From NCBI GenBank assembly GCA_036397095.1, contig DASWJQ010000100.1:1-46405 (forward strand): DNA of 46,405 bases, given 5' to 3'. Below, piece by piece: positions 46,192 to 46,405 of this stretch. Origin of the DNA: DASWJQ01 sp036397095 (GTDB lineage: Bacteria > Chloroflexota > Anaerolineae > Anaerolineales > E44-bin32). A model generated the notes under the pieces. The model was given only the letters and a program-made list of their open reading frames with translations, did no database searches and was not told the origin of the DNA. The position numbers were made by a program, and so were the translations under genes. Each line of letters begins with the position of its first letter. Position 1 is the first letter of the stretch.

Positions 46192-46206
46192 GTAGCATCG
46201 CCGGCA
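46192..46206 (+). promoter_or_regulatory. Extended -10 before the last gene
   Basis: TGG-TAGCAT with the hexamer at 46192-46197, 8 nt before ATG 46206 and no ribosome site: another probable leaderless start, and the same extended -10 form as at folE. Confidence 0.4.
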
Positions 46207-46405
46207 TGGCTGACGAACCAAGCTTGGCCGCCGTCGAGGCCGAACTCAAGGCCGCCCGTCGCGCCCGACAGGAGGGCAACGAGGGCAAGGCGCGTGTCTG
46301 TGCCCGGCGGGCCGCCGGCTGGTCGGTGGCGCTTCGCTTCCGCTCACAGTTTGGTGACGCCACTACCAACAACGCCATGGTCCTGCTCGAATGGCTCCAG
46401 CGCCA
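46206..46405 (+). CDS. Small hypothetical protein, partial at the window edge
   Basis: 66 residues are visible before the window ends. It starts MADEPSLAAVEAELKAARRA, then RQEGNEGKARVCARRAAGWS. The EGN-G-ARVCARRAAG pattern occurs in a family of small helical proteins (possibly HEPN-like) of unknown function in Chloroflexota and other phyla; I recognise the pattern but not a role. ATG 46206 follows a TAGCAT box directly. The following NNAMVLLEWLQR continues off the end. Confidence 0.65.
   Translation, partial: MADEPSLAAVEAELKAARRARQEGNEGKARVCARRAAGWSVALRFRSQFGDATTNNAMVLLEWLQR

Overview
The window is one stretch of a high-GC bacterial chromosome. Several features point to a Chloroflexota (Anaerolineae/Caldilineae-type) organism, probably an environmental genome. 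Surface lipoproteins carry Pro/Thr-rich linkers, an ECF sigma factor is paired with a DUF5667-type membrane protein, an ACR3/permease arsenic set is present, and a recurring TACAAT-type -10 box often lies close enough to the start codon to predict leaderless mRNAs. This placement is an inference; the window has no rRNA or marker gene that settles it.

Layout. 1-2676 is an arsenic-type efflux set: the end of a thioredoxin-like protein, a DUF318/ArsP-type permease and ACR3. 2856-4109 holds two small membrane proteins, 4229-6331 an ADP-forming acyl-CoA synthetase and 6458-7303 an MsrQ-like haem membrane protein. 7346-14984 is signalling: a DUF2652-SRPBCC protein convergent with a three-gene minus-strand operon. 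That operon encodes a response-regulator/thioredoxin-reductase fusion, a cyclic-nucleotide-binding histidine kinase and a large cyclase-AAA-TPR protein. After a UbiA prenyltransferase, 16362-24315 is an envelope island: an SH3-like lipoprotein, a YceI lipoprotein, and two large paralogous secreted or anchored proteins flanking another Ig/SH3 lipoprotein. 24477-28296 holds an MFS transporter, a small membrane protein, a lipoprotein hydrolase and a methyltransferase.

28437-31188 is a two-component system (OmpR-type regulator and HAMP kinase) with a small exported protein upstream. The two promoters share a PhoB-box-like direct repeat with identical geometry. 31206-39300 is mostly metabolic: PEP carboxykinase, a cold-shock protein, an AIFM3-like reductase, tRNA-Met, a structured-RNA candidate, a hydrolase, tRNA-Pro, an M20 dipeptidase, a kynurenine-formamidase-like cyclase and an aldolase resembling HOGA1. 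39312-44456 is a folate region: PTR1-like SDR, FolB and FolK on the minus strand with a DAO-family oxidase appended, and FolE on the plus strand beyond a membrane hydrolase. The window ends with the sigma/DUF5667 pair and the start of a small unknown gene.

Intergenic DNA is unusual. At least four spacers hold degenerate simple repeats from a common vocabulary (G-run tracts, TGATACG runs, GCTGACAGCTGA runs, CACAAAG runs). Two of them form canonical G-quadruplex motifs, and one has supplied the C-terminal tail of the YceI protein.
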